DNA of 64,000 nt. Origin: Neelides folsomi (Eukaryota > Arthropoda > Collembola > Neelipleona > Neelidae). The stretch lies in the NCBI GenBank assembly GCA_034687125.1, contig JAQGBZ010000045.1, positions 124,001 through 188,000 on the forward strand, read 5' to 3'. This document shows, one piece after another, positions 14,001-24,357 of this stretch (positions within the stretch are counted from its first letter, which is position 1; each line of letters opens with the position of its first letter). Below the pieces are notes generated by a model. The model was not told where the DNA came from. It ran no database searches and worked only from the letters and a program-made list of their open reading frames with translations. The translations under genes and the position numbers were made by a program.

Positions 14001-15112
14001 AGCCCCAATGGCTGCTGGAATCATCGCTCTTGCACTCCAAGCAAAGTAAGAATTTACCAAATTTACTCAAGTTTGAAGATTACGAGATGAAATTAAAAAA
14101 ACTCGAATCAAACAATGAAATTATGTGTTTGTGTAAGTGTTAAAATAAAGATCTTTTGATAGTCCTTCATTAACATGGCGAGATGTTCAGCATGTGGTCG
14201 CCTGGTCAGCCCAACCGTATCCTCTGAAGGATAACGAAGGATGGCAAAAGAACGCGGCGGGGTTCCACTTTAATTCACGATTCGGCTTTGGTCTCATGGA
14301 CGCACTTGGAATGGTTCAACTTGCTAAGAATTGGACAAACGTTCCACCACAACGACTCTGCAGGATCAAAGCTGTTCCATTGTAAGAACTAAATTTAATA
14401 TTATTACATCTTTTCTTGGATAAAGAATACTTATTTGTATTTATAACTATTTATGCACAACTTTTATTAAAGGACCGACAAATTGATTCATCCGAGTGAT
14501 TTAAAAACGGCTTCATTCATTAGCGACGCTTGTAAAGGAACCCCAAATGAAATCAATTATTTGGAACACATTGAAGTCGTCACAACTATCCAATATTCAA
14601 ATAGAGGATCTCTTAACATTCAACTTATGTCTCCACAAGGTTTTTTATTTTCTTATAGCTTTTCTTAATTATAATAAGAAAATATTAAAATTATATTAAA
14701 AAGTATTAATCGGAAAAATCTTTATATGTAGGAACAAAGACAATCTTATTATTCCCTCGGAAGAATGACATCTCATCCACAGGATTTTCTTCATGGCCCT
14801 TCATGTCGGTTCATACCTGGGGTGAAAATCCAAGTGGAGAATGGATCCTCTCCATTCGCGATATCGTAATTGCCTTTATTTAAAACTATAACATAATTAA
14901 TTATTATTACTAATTAAACTATAACTATCCAACCGCTATAAATTATTGTAATATGAATTTAAAAATTACAGACTGGAGACAAGAGTAACCGAGGGTATTT
15001 AAATTCCGATGATCTCATCCTCAACCTCTACGGAACCGGACCGTCGCCGTTAAAACTCTCTTCCGGTCCAAGAGTGTACAATGAATTGTACAAGAAATCC
15101 GCAGTGGCGTGA
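11050..15112 (+). CDS. PC1/3-like proprotein convertase (subtilisin/kexin family)
   Basis: Secretory-pathway serine endoprotease that cuts prohormones after paired basic residues. Coding exons: 11050-11334, 12297-12401, 12486-12662, 12751-12897, 12979-13144, 13262-13434, 13558-13770, 13945-14045, 14163-14381, 14473-14639, 14732-14865 and 14972-15112, about 675 residues, all phases joining. The order is signal peptide ([13 protein letters not shown]), propeptide ending in KDREKRD for self-cleavage, catalytic domain, then P domain. The triad is Asp in ILDDGLE, His in SHGTRCAG and Ser in GTSASAP. The oxyanion residue is Asn (ASGNGG), which excludes PC2. The motif [19 protein letters not shown] and the ending [11 protein letters not shown] favour PC1/3 over furin, and there is no Cys-rich region or membrane anchor. 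The long amphipathic tail of vertebrate PC1/3 is missing. A furin-type assignment remains possible. Confidence 0.9.
12096..12115. repeat. (TATGA)n microsatellite
   Basis: Four tandem copies of TATGA in intron 1 of the convertase gene, followed by short AATA repeats. No function is evident. Confidence 0.7.
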
Positions 15113-16244
15113 TATTTTAAACTTACAACAAACGCTTCAACAAGCTGATTTTCAAATTTTATTTTATAACTTCTTCATCTTTATTTCTTATATAAAATAT
15201 TTATATAAACAATTATATTAACTCAGTTATATATTTTAAATGATTTTATGCAACGATCAAGTGATTTATGATCTATTCATTAATTTTACTAGTCAAGTAA
15301 TTATAAAACTTAAACTATTATACATATACCAATATATTATATGAAATAAATATGCCATAAATAATAACAAAAAAACCAATGTTGGAAAAAGGAAATTCAT
15401 ATTTTATTTCTTCCTTCCTCTTGTGTGAGTAGGTGAAAAAAGAGAAAAACATTTAGAGTTTCTTCTTCAGTCGTTGGAGTCAAACAAGAAACAACTATGG
15501 TTAGCCATCTTATACACAAAATGCACATCCTTTATCATCTCATTTCCATCTTGAATCCAAAAAATTATTTTTGAGTAGAAATTGAATCCTACAATTAGCC
15601 TCCAATCAATTTCCCAAACATTACTTATCCAATTATGTAAAATGACTTTTTCCTATAAAAAATTAATTATCCTACAGAATTAAATGTATAAATCTCAAAT
15701 GTTACAAATGACCCTGAGGATTGAAGAATGAATTGAGTATTGAGGATGTTCATCTTGCACTAATAGCATAATAATAATTAATTATAAATAACAGTATTAC
15801 TCCTAGTATTTACACTCGGAATTAAGCATGTAATAATAATAATAGTATTTTAGTAGTAGGAGAAAGGAAATACGATTCAGAATTTTGCTCTTTTCTCCAC
15901 TTATAATGAAAAAAATGAATATTATAAGGATGATTATTAATTAATTAATTTAAATTTCACACACATATACTACATCCACACACACATCATGTCAGACTCC
16001 TCCTTTCTCTTCAATTCTCTAGAAAAAGGAGTTCGAGAGATTGAAATGAGAACAAAAAAACAATAATATTTATGTACATTTCTCAAGAACGGGAACTTCT
16101 TAACTTTTAATTAAAGGTCTTATTTTAATGAATAGTTAAATCGTTAATTTTACAATATATAATAAGAAATAATAAGACGAGAGGAGAGAAGAGCCACACT
16201 ACTACATTTTTTCCAACACATGACGTTTGTTTTTATAAAAGAGT
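15113..16244. other. Shared 3' region of two convergent genes
   Basis: Non-coding, AT-rich spacer between the stop codons of the convertase (plus) and the Hrb27C-type gene (minus). It must contain both 3' UTRs. An AATAAA in the plus direction at 15345-15350 could serve the convertase. I saw no other gene. Confidence 0.5.
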
Positions 16245-19200
16245 TCACATTCGGCGGTAGGGATGATATCCGGATGCTGTGCCAGGAGCGGAGTAGCTGC
16301 CGCCTCGTTGAGGTCCAGGCCCTCCGTAACTTCCAGCCGCAGTTGCTTCAGCTGTCCCGTACCCGGCCGATGCTCCGGTCCCTTCAACAACCATACACAC
16401 ATTACTTTTCCTCTCACATTCACCCCGAGAATCTCCAGGTTCAAAATTATTTTTTATTTTATTTTACACACCCCCTCAAGCAAAGGAGTTCGGTTGAAGC
16501 CTTATTTATCCCTAAATATTCATTATTATTAAAAATATTTATTAAAATATAATATATCCCAGTACTTTTATACATTATCCGCCCCCGACAATTAAACTTA
16601 TAAGATTAGTAGTAATATAGAATATATATTTAATATTATTATATAATTATTCTACTCTCGTTTGATGCATCGAGTGAAAAAAGAAATATATTGTCAATAA
16701 TGATCATTAAAATATATTAATTTTTTTATTAATCTCGCTCCGTGCGTCGTCCCTACCCAACTCGTCCTCAAATCTTAATCAGTCAAATATGCAAACGACC
16801 TAAGAAGTAATAATCACACTAATGAGTTAAAGATAATAAAAATAAGACTAAAATAATAAGAATAATAATTAAAAGAAAGATAATTAAATGTAAGTAAATG
16901 AGTCATTTCCTCTCCAACCCGACTCCACATCCCAAGGCACGTAAAAAGCAAGAATGAAAAAAGTGTGTGAATCAATGACAAAGTGCAGGACAGCAGAGAA
17001 GGAACAATGAAGTAATACAAGTCTTCAAATGTTGCACAAAATACACCAAATACATGAGATTATTAAAATGTCATATTTTACATCAACTTATTACAATATA
17101 ATATATAATTATTTATATTAAAAATAATTAATATTAAAATAAATAACGAGTAATAATAATTTAATGAGAATATGAGGTGTGTTAATGTGAGGAGGGTGTA
17201 AAGAAGCTTGTGAAGCGTTGAGGCTAATTTGTGCTGACCGTAAGATCTGGATCCGTAGGAAGCCGCGGGCTCTCCAGGTGCGGAGACGTATCCCGCTGCT
17301 GCTGGTGAGTATGAGTACGGTTTCGTCGCCGCCGCATTACCCGTCGCCGGTGTAGAATTACCCGAACTCCCGCCCCGGAAGTTATTATCTCCGCTCGCCC
17401 CGTTCCCGTTGGTCCCGTAGCTCCAAGTACCAGTGTAGCTACTACCAGACCCACCTAACCCCCCATCCCCTTCTTAGTAATAATTACTCTCTGTCTCTTT
17501 TTTTCTCCATCCTTAGATTTATAATATATTTATATGAGGTGTTGTTGTTCCAACAATGGGCAGTTGAGATGAGGGCGAGAGTAGGTGTGATTAAAAATGA
17601 AAAGGTCAACAAGGCCAGGCCGCAAAATAAAGAAAGATTTTTTATATGGCAATGTGGGCTAGAGATGAACTTCATTTCCCTAAAACTTCCAATTTTTGTA
17701 TATATGCAAAAGATTATTCATCTTTCAATGGAGGTTCATGCAGGAGGCGGTGGTTTTATAAAAAAAATGTGTAAGTACAACGGGGGGGAGTTCAAGTTCC
17801 CTCCTTCGGCTCCAAAACATGACCCCAACAACGACCCGCCCGTTTTCACCTCTCCGCCCTCCCCTCAACTTCCCCGAAAGAAATAACGAGAGAATAAATA
17901 AGGGAGATTTTGTTGTTTGGTTTCTCAGCGGTTTCTCCGCCGAGTTCTTTAATCATTTCCCATCAAATAAGATCATCCACACAAGAGCTTCGGAGGTGAA
18001 AGTCTTTTTTTTACAAACTCCGGCACACCACACAAGTTCTCAACTCACAGTCACGGTTATATTTAGTATTCATATATATTTATAATCATTGCGATCGTAC
18101 AAAGGAAACATTTTTTTTCTTCTTCATTTAAATATACTTAATATACGGTTAAGTAAGTACGTACTTTATGGCTTTTGACTTCTTTGAAGCTAATTTATTG
18201 TATTGTAAATAGGATAAATTATTAAAGCGAAGAGTATATATTGTTTAATTAGTTAGTTTAATAATTAATTACGGCGAATTAAAATATTTTTTGTAAATAT
18301 CCAAACAAATAAATCTTCTTATTTAAGATAATATACTTTAAATATTATATAAACGAATTTATCTTTAAATAGAATAAAAATTATTTAATATCAGACTTTA
18401 AAAGGAATTTATATAAATGTATGATATAGTACTCGAGCTTTTTTAAAAAACAATATTTTTTTCTTTTAGTAGGTGATTAAAACAAGTCTTTGTGTGTAAA
18501 ACAATCTTATTTGTAAATTGTAATATAATAATAATAATAATAATATATATCCCTTTGTAAAACACAAACAATAATAATAGTAATTAATGAACGCATCGAT
18601 ATAATATTTTTTAGTATAGTTGTAAGTTTAGGTTTAAACACGTAAAGTACGTAAATAAGTTCTCGTATAATTTAAACATAATTTTTTTGTCTTCTTGAAC
18701 TAATTGATAATTATTTTGTAGTATAAGACTAATTCATTCTTACCATGTATTTTTTTCTCGTGATAAATTAATGATTATTTATACAAATTGTATAATATAT
18801 TTTAAATAGTTTAGAGAATATAAAAATTTTGATGAGGAAGACTACACGAATTGAAAAAATTAATAATCATAAATATTATGAATAGTAAATACACTTGTCT
18901 CATCTCGCCTTAACAATTACGGTTGATGTACATTCTACTTATTGAAAGAGGGTTCTTCGGGGAAGATTTTTTTATAACAACTGGTGTTACTCAAAGAGGA
19001 GGATTTTTCAACTAAATATCTGTACAGAGAGTTTGGGGAAGGCGGAAAGGTGAAATCGGAGCGTGTCAGTTAAACCTTCCCGAGGGGGCGGATGAGTTGT
19101 AGAGAGAAGAACGTTGCTCACCGTAGCCGTAGCTCTGCTGCGGAGTCGTCCCGTAATTCCCCCATTGGGGCATCTGCTGACCGCCGGCCGCCTGAGCAGC

Positions 19201-22105
19201 TCCCCAACCTTGGTACGAACCGCCACCTCCAGGGTTGTAGGCCTGTGGAGGATAGCCGCTCTGCTGTGGTGGAGTTCCCCACCCTTGGTAGCCTTGCATC
19301 ATCCCTCCCGGTGGACCCATGTGACCCATGGGATTGCCCATCTATAATATTACTCTCATTACTTCCCTCATCAATATTGGGTAATTATGATATAAAGTAT
19401 GGTTATTAAAATGTAATTAATGTGATGATAAAGTTAATTAAAATATCATTTTTTGGATTGTATGAGTATACCATGGTTCCCCATCCAGACTGTCGGCCCA
19501 TTCCGCCACCGCGTCCATCTCTTGGTTCAGCCCGCTTGATCTCAACCTTTAAAAAGAGAGCGAAAGCATGAGGGATGGGAATCTTTGAATGGTTGGAATT
19601 GGGACAGAGCCTTAGCATTAATTGTATATAATCCTCTGGATTATGTGTAATTAATGATAAGTTTCACGGCTACACTATTTCTAACATTAAGGCCTTAACT
19701 ACTTATAATAATACTTAAAACCTCCGTTTAAATACTTAAAACCTGAGTTGACTGACAAATTTAATTTTACTTGTTCGTACTGTAAATATACAATTACATT
19801 AATAAATATATAAATATAATAAAAAATTACTTAAATTACACGTACACGATGGACTGTAGTAACGCGTAAGTAGTAATATATTTATTAATTGAATATAGAT
19901 AATAAATATATCAAGCTAAATAAAATTACGAACAGCTTAAAATAATTAATTATAATAAAATTAATTATAATAGACAATAATTCACTTAACATCTCTACTC
20001 CCGGTGAGTAAGGTTATAAATATATTATCAAAATGAACGAATAAATAGGTGAATAATTTGGGTACGTAGCAGGCCTCAATGGTAAAATAGGCTAGCTGGG
20101 GAAGAAGAAATATAAAGGGTTGGTCCCCCATCGCATCTTGTACCTGCTTCCCATTAACGTTGACAAAGTGTTCAGCCACTAATCTTTCCACGGGATCGTC
20201 GCTCTCAAATGATACAAATCCAAACCCTAGTGCCCAAACATACCCAAGATGTAAATCGAACGTCCGGATTCAAACCTCTGTTCATAAGCATAACAAATAT
20301 AGATATTTTTTTCCCATCACTCGACTATAACCAGTTAATTTAAGACTTTTCAATTTTTAAGAGGGTGTCGGCAAACATGGAGGCAGAGTGCCAGATGAAA
20401 CCAGCTCCCTGTACTATGTGCTTGTCTTTGCTCTCGGCTACAGCACTATTCCGAACTCAACAATGAGCAGAAATTTTTCAAAGCTACATAGCCAGGTTTG
20501 GAACAGAACCAAGGTTTGAATCCAGATTCGATATTATTAATAAAAACAAAATGATTGGATTTTTCGCAGAAAGGAATTTCATATTTTTAGGAATGAAGAC
20601 CTGGCAAATCATAGAAATAAAAAGAAAAGACACGGCGGAAGGACTTGACAAAGGAATCCGAGAAAATTGGTGTGAGTAAATTAGGAGCGGCTGACTGACC
20701 TTCCCTCACAGATTTACCTTAATTCCTAAATATAAATGAGGAAAGAGTCGAAAAAATAAATGATCAACACACATTATTAGACATTATCCAAACATTATGA
20801 GATATTACATTAATTATTATTATTATTATTAAATATTATTAATTAAACGATTAATAAAAATAACTTAATAAGGTGTACTTACAACTTATAGTGATTACGT
20901 GGCCTCGGTTAAGCGAGTAATGGGAATTAAAATAGCAATAAAAGATTGTTTCAACTCCTTAGGGTGACTCACCGCGGGTTCTCCTCCGTTCCTGATCGTA
21001 CATGATCACGACTTCGACGACTTTCCCGTACCGATCGAAGTACTGCCGGAGATCAGTTTCAGTCACGTTGGGCGGGAGACCGCCGAGGAAGACCTTCGGC
21101 ACATTTGTGCCTCGACGAGGCTTCTGAAGTGTTCGTGGATTACACGGTTTCGGATCAATCTAAACACAAACACACATTAAGTCCATTTAAAGTCGGTAAA
21201 AATCAATAAAAAAATTATAAAATATTGAATATTCACAGTTCGCCCATCGAGTTGATGTGGTCCGCTGTTGAGGACGGCGTCCACGTTTGCTGGGTCACTA
21301 AAGGTGACGAAGCCAAAGCCACGGGATCGGCCCGACTCCGGATTCTTCATAACTACGGCATCTACGACTTCTCCAAAGCGAGAAAAGTAACGTTGAAGCC
21401 CTTCAATCGTCGTCTCCCAACTCAAACCACCAATGAACAATTTTCTATAAAGAAAATATTAAAATTAACGACATACTCTCAGGTCATTTATGACTTGATG
21501 ACAATTGAAAAAAGTCATTCTTAGCTATTACTCAACTTGCTTGATAAGCATCTTAAAAATAAAAAAATGCTGAGTAAGTGACGCCAAAGCCAAAGCCAAT
21601 TGGGTTCACATATTTACAATCCCAAATGAGTCATTCATATCATAAAAAATGAAGTCTCTCAAGAATCAAGAAGGAACATGATAGGATTAAGATGGGAACG
21701 AAGCCTTCATCATGAATCTATGAAGGCTAAAGGGACCAAAAATTTAAATCGATAAGAAATTAAAAATTAATCCGCACAATATCCTCATATTCACCACTAA
21801 AATAAATCGGCCCATAAAATGCAAAGGACATTAGCGAATATAATAAAATAACCCCCTTATCACAAGAAATATCAAATTACAAAATGCTCAAAGGGCAAGG
21901 GATTATCAATAGGAAGATGGGCGCGGCCGGCCGGGTATTCTGGGAAGCCGGTAAAGGTAAATGTCGCCGGGAAGTAATAAACCGAGTTAAAGTCCCCCCC
22001 CCACGGGCCGAGTCAACGGGCCGTTTTTAAAATCCGGGTAAGAGGATAATAATAATTAAATGTGCCTCACCCGCGCTCGTCGGGTTCTCCGCCGTCCTTC
22101 TTCAT
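16245..22105 (-). CDS. Hrb27C: Hrb27C/Hrp48 (DAZAP1-type) RNA-binding protein
   Basis: Two-RRM hnRNP that in Drosophila acts in splicing control, mRNA localisation and translational repression. Coding exons: 22071-22105, 21237-21444, 20973-21159, 20144-20226, 19472-19546, 19122-19341, 17239-17472 and 16245-16381, about 392 residues against about 421 in the fly. RRM1 has RNP2 LFIGGL and RNP1 RGFGFVTF; RRM2 has VFLGGL and RGFGFVSF. The linker LDGRTIDPKPCNPRTLQKP is nearly diagnostic. After the RRMs comes VEIKRAEPRDG, then a Gly/Gln/Tyr-rich tail with the repeated GYQGWG motif. The start ATG at 22105 leads into EPDERGKLF, like the fly N terminus. The sequence upstream is open for some way, so an earlier start is not fully excluded. 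The last two exons are Gly/Ser/Ala/Tyr-rich and less conserved. Confidence 0.92.
18526..18545. repeat. (TAA)n microsatellite
   Basis: Short run of TAA repeats in a long AT-rich intron of the Hrb27C gene (17473-19121). The remainder of this 1.6-kb intron shows no exon or transposon I can support. Confidence 0.6.
19066..19121 (-). CDS. Hrb27C: Alternative C-terminal extension of Hrb27C (retained reading past exon 6)
   Basis: If the donor at 19122 (TACG then GTGAGC) is not used, the frame continues 18 residues beyond GYG and stops at 19066. The extension reads EQRSSLYNSSAPSGRFN. It resembles the fly segment that follows the same point (tyrosine-asparagine-serine then APSG), so the shorter C terminus may be a real isoform. 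The spliced form adds the exons at 17239-17472 and 16245-16381. Confidence 0.45.
20255..20532. mobile_element. Candidate MITE / inverted-repeat element in Hrb27C intron
   Basis: The ends of this 278-bp segment are imperfect inverted repeats of about 22 bp. The left end is ATCGAACGTCCGGATTCAAA and the right end, read on the other strand, is ATCGAATCTGGATTCAAACC. The central GGATTCAAACCT matches perfectly. The interior has no coding capacity, as expected for a non-autonomous DNA transposon. I could not settle a target-site duplication. The GGTTTGAATCC core resembles a tRNA B box, so a tRNA-derived SINE is an alternative, but two inverted copies argue against that. It lies between the two exons of RRM2. 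Confidence 0.45.
20808..20832. repeat. (TTA)n microsatellite
   Basis: Tandem TTA units in an Hrb27C intron. No function is evident. Confidence 0.6.
21915..22050. other. GC-rich block in Hrb27C intron 1
   Basis: A local GC- and CpG-rich island (GGCCGGCCGGG near its left end, a run of eight C near 21996-22003) stands out from the AT-rich surroundings. It lies within about 200 bp of the first coding exon. It may be part of the promoter or 5' region of the gene, but no known site can be assigned. Confidence 0.35.
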
Positions 22106-23288
22106 GATGCCGTCCTGGTTATTCTTAACACCGCCGGAGAGGTTCGGTCCAGCAGTGCAGTCGATGATCACGTTCGACCCTATTTTGGAATGTGGGAACT
22201 CTCTGATTCCTCCGCCCCTCAACCCACTTGTCGAAGGAATCTTGTTAATGAGGAATCAAGCGGGGAAAAGAATTGTCCTTTCTTCCTCCTTCTTCTCCTC
22301 GGCGTGCTCACCTTACCCTCCGAACCAATATGGACGACTCTTCGCCCTCACCAACGCGTCTCCCCTCGGGAACAGCCTAGTAACATGACATCCCTTTTAA
22401 CAACCCTTTTAGTACCGAGATCTATAGCTATTGCATCTTACAAAACATTCAATGTTCCTTCACCCCTTCAGACACCATCCTTGGATATGTGGTGGGATAA
22501 GGATTAGCCAAAATGAGTGGAAGGTTTTTGAGCTTTTATGGCTCCGCCTTCTCCTTTTCATTTGACATGACGCGGGATTTTTGCACTGTTGGCCCTATCC
22601 GGATTTAGTGCAAAATTGGGTATGGGATGAACTAATGATAAAGTGAGATAGGAAATAATGGAGAAAAGAGATGAAGGTTGGTGGATATTTTCTACCCACT
22701 CGCTGCAGAAGATCTAAAATTGACTTTTTCGCAGATTTGATGTCCGGAGATGAAGAAATGGAAAATGAGAAGCTGCAAGAATTTCTCCTTTTTTATGCAT
22801 TTGGTGAAAGTTTAAGAAATTCCATAAAATTAATTAAAAAAATTAAAATGAAAAATTAATGAGAAAATAATAAATTATTAACGATGATAGTTTTGATAAA
22901 TAGGAAATAGTTTTAAATAGTTTTTAAAGTATTGTAATAAGATATTTATAGGAAGTATTATAAACTTAAAAACTAATTGTAAGCATTATTTTAATAAAGT
23001 AGTAATAGTTAATAGTAAATATTCTCACTTTTAAATTATTTATAAATAAATATAAAATAGTTAAAATAGTTTTACTCATTGCCATCAAGTTGATATAAAC
23101 TTAAAAAAATGATGTCAATAAATAGTAAATATGAGCCACTTACCATTCTTTTAACCAATAATTTGCGAGTCGCGGTTGTTGTTATTTTTATTTTATAAAT
23201 GTAGGTTATTAATACGCGTAGATAGTTTATGTAATTTAAATAAGTAGAAAAGAGCATACGTTTATTGAGAGTTTCTAAAATGAAAAAA
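22106..23288. other. Spacer between Hrb27C start and dystrophin end
   Basis: Holds the promoter and 5' UTR of the Hrb27C gene on the minus strand, GC-richer near 22106-22340, and the 3' flank of dystrophin. I saw no further coding exon. Open frames here lack any family resemblance. Confidence 0.5.
23261..23266 (-). terminator. Polyadenylation signal of dystrophin
   Basis: AATAAA in the sense direction of dystrophin, about 23 nt after the stop codon at 23289. This predicts a very short 3' UTR. Confidence 0.5.
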
Positions 23289-24357
23289 TTAGTTTTGGTG
23301 ATCATCGTCAGCTTCGTCATCGGTGAAAACAGTGACGAGTTCGGCGACAGCATTTCCAAGCTCACCGGCTCGGTTGAGAAGATCCTCCACTGTGGCACCA
23401 TAGCCTGGAGTTGGAGGTGGAAGCTCAACTGCTTCTCTATTGCCTTTATAACAATCATAGGAAATAATTAGCAATAAAATAAAAATAAACAAAAATAAGA
23501 TGATGAATATTTCCAAAATTGTAAATTTCTAAATAAATGATGAAGATGAGTGTAAAAATAATTATGAATGTCTTTTATGATTTTTTACATTTACCATTGA
23601 CAGGGCGAATGTCAAGTTCTGCAGCGACTACAGATTTGCTCTGTAAGGTCCCAGTGCCTCCAGATCCTTTAGCAGGCTCATCAAGGAGTTGTCGAAGTCG
23701 TTGAAGCTGGCCTTCCAATTGTCGATTATGATCTTCCAGGATTGCCATCCTCGCTTCCAAAACTCCTTTGTGATTCCTGAGCCGACTAGCTTCAGCTGCC
23801 GTCTCACAGGGAGGAGCGGCTCCGTTCTTCACTCTTAGCCTCTCGTATTCGGACTGAAGAGCAGCGTTTTCCGCCTCCAATGATTGAATGACTGCATTGA
23901 GCTGATGGGATTGTTCGGCCTCGATTCCAGCAACAATTTGTATCGGAGAACGAGAATTAAAGGAAGAACCGCGAGTCAAACTCGCACAATATTGAGCTAT
24001 CAAGCTATGTTCGTCCTCACTGTATCAATAAAAAAAATTAAATTATTCCCAATTTTCAGATTTGATTTTAATTATTAATCATTTTCATTTAATTAGAATT
24101 TTTAAAGTTAATTAAATATGTATTTTAATTTACGAATCGGGAGTTGAATTGTTTCTGAGACGAACATCAGCAAGGCGGAGCGTATCAGGGGAGAGGGAAT
24201 GTTGTGGTGAAGGGGCGGGTGATTCTAGCATGTCACCTTCTAGGACGGTTTGAACCGGCAAGTATCCAAGCTTCCGATGTTTCAAAAGACTTCTTTTGCT
24301 CTTGAATCGATTTTTCAGAGCTTTTGTAAAGTCACGCATGTCTTCACTAGACGTCGA
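23289..24357 (-). CDS. Dys: Dystrophin exons 53-55: C-terminal syntrophin/dystrobrevin-binding region
   Basis: Exons 24134-24357, 23595-24019 and 23289-23443. Exon 53 contains [17 protein letters not shown], almost identical to vertebrate dystrophin. Exon 54 encodes the paired leucine-heptad coiled coils ([20 protein letters not shown]) that in known dystrophins bind dystrobrevin, preceded by the syntrophin-binding area. Exon 55 ends in an acidic tail ([12 protein letters not shown]). If the donor at 23595 is ignored, the frame stops six residues later. Confidence 0.92.

Noticed and set aside
17539-17886. 115-residue plus-strand open frame
   Set aside because: Lies in an Hrb27C intron and antisense to it, low-complexity content, no recognisable family.
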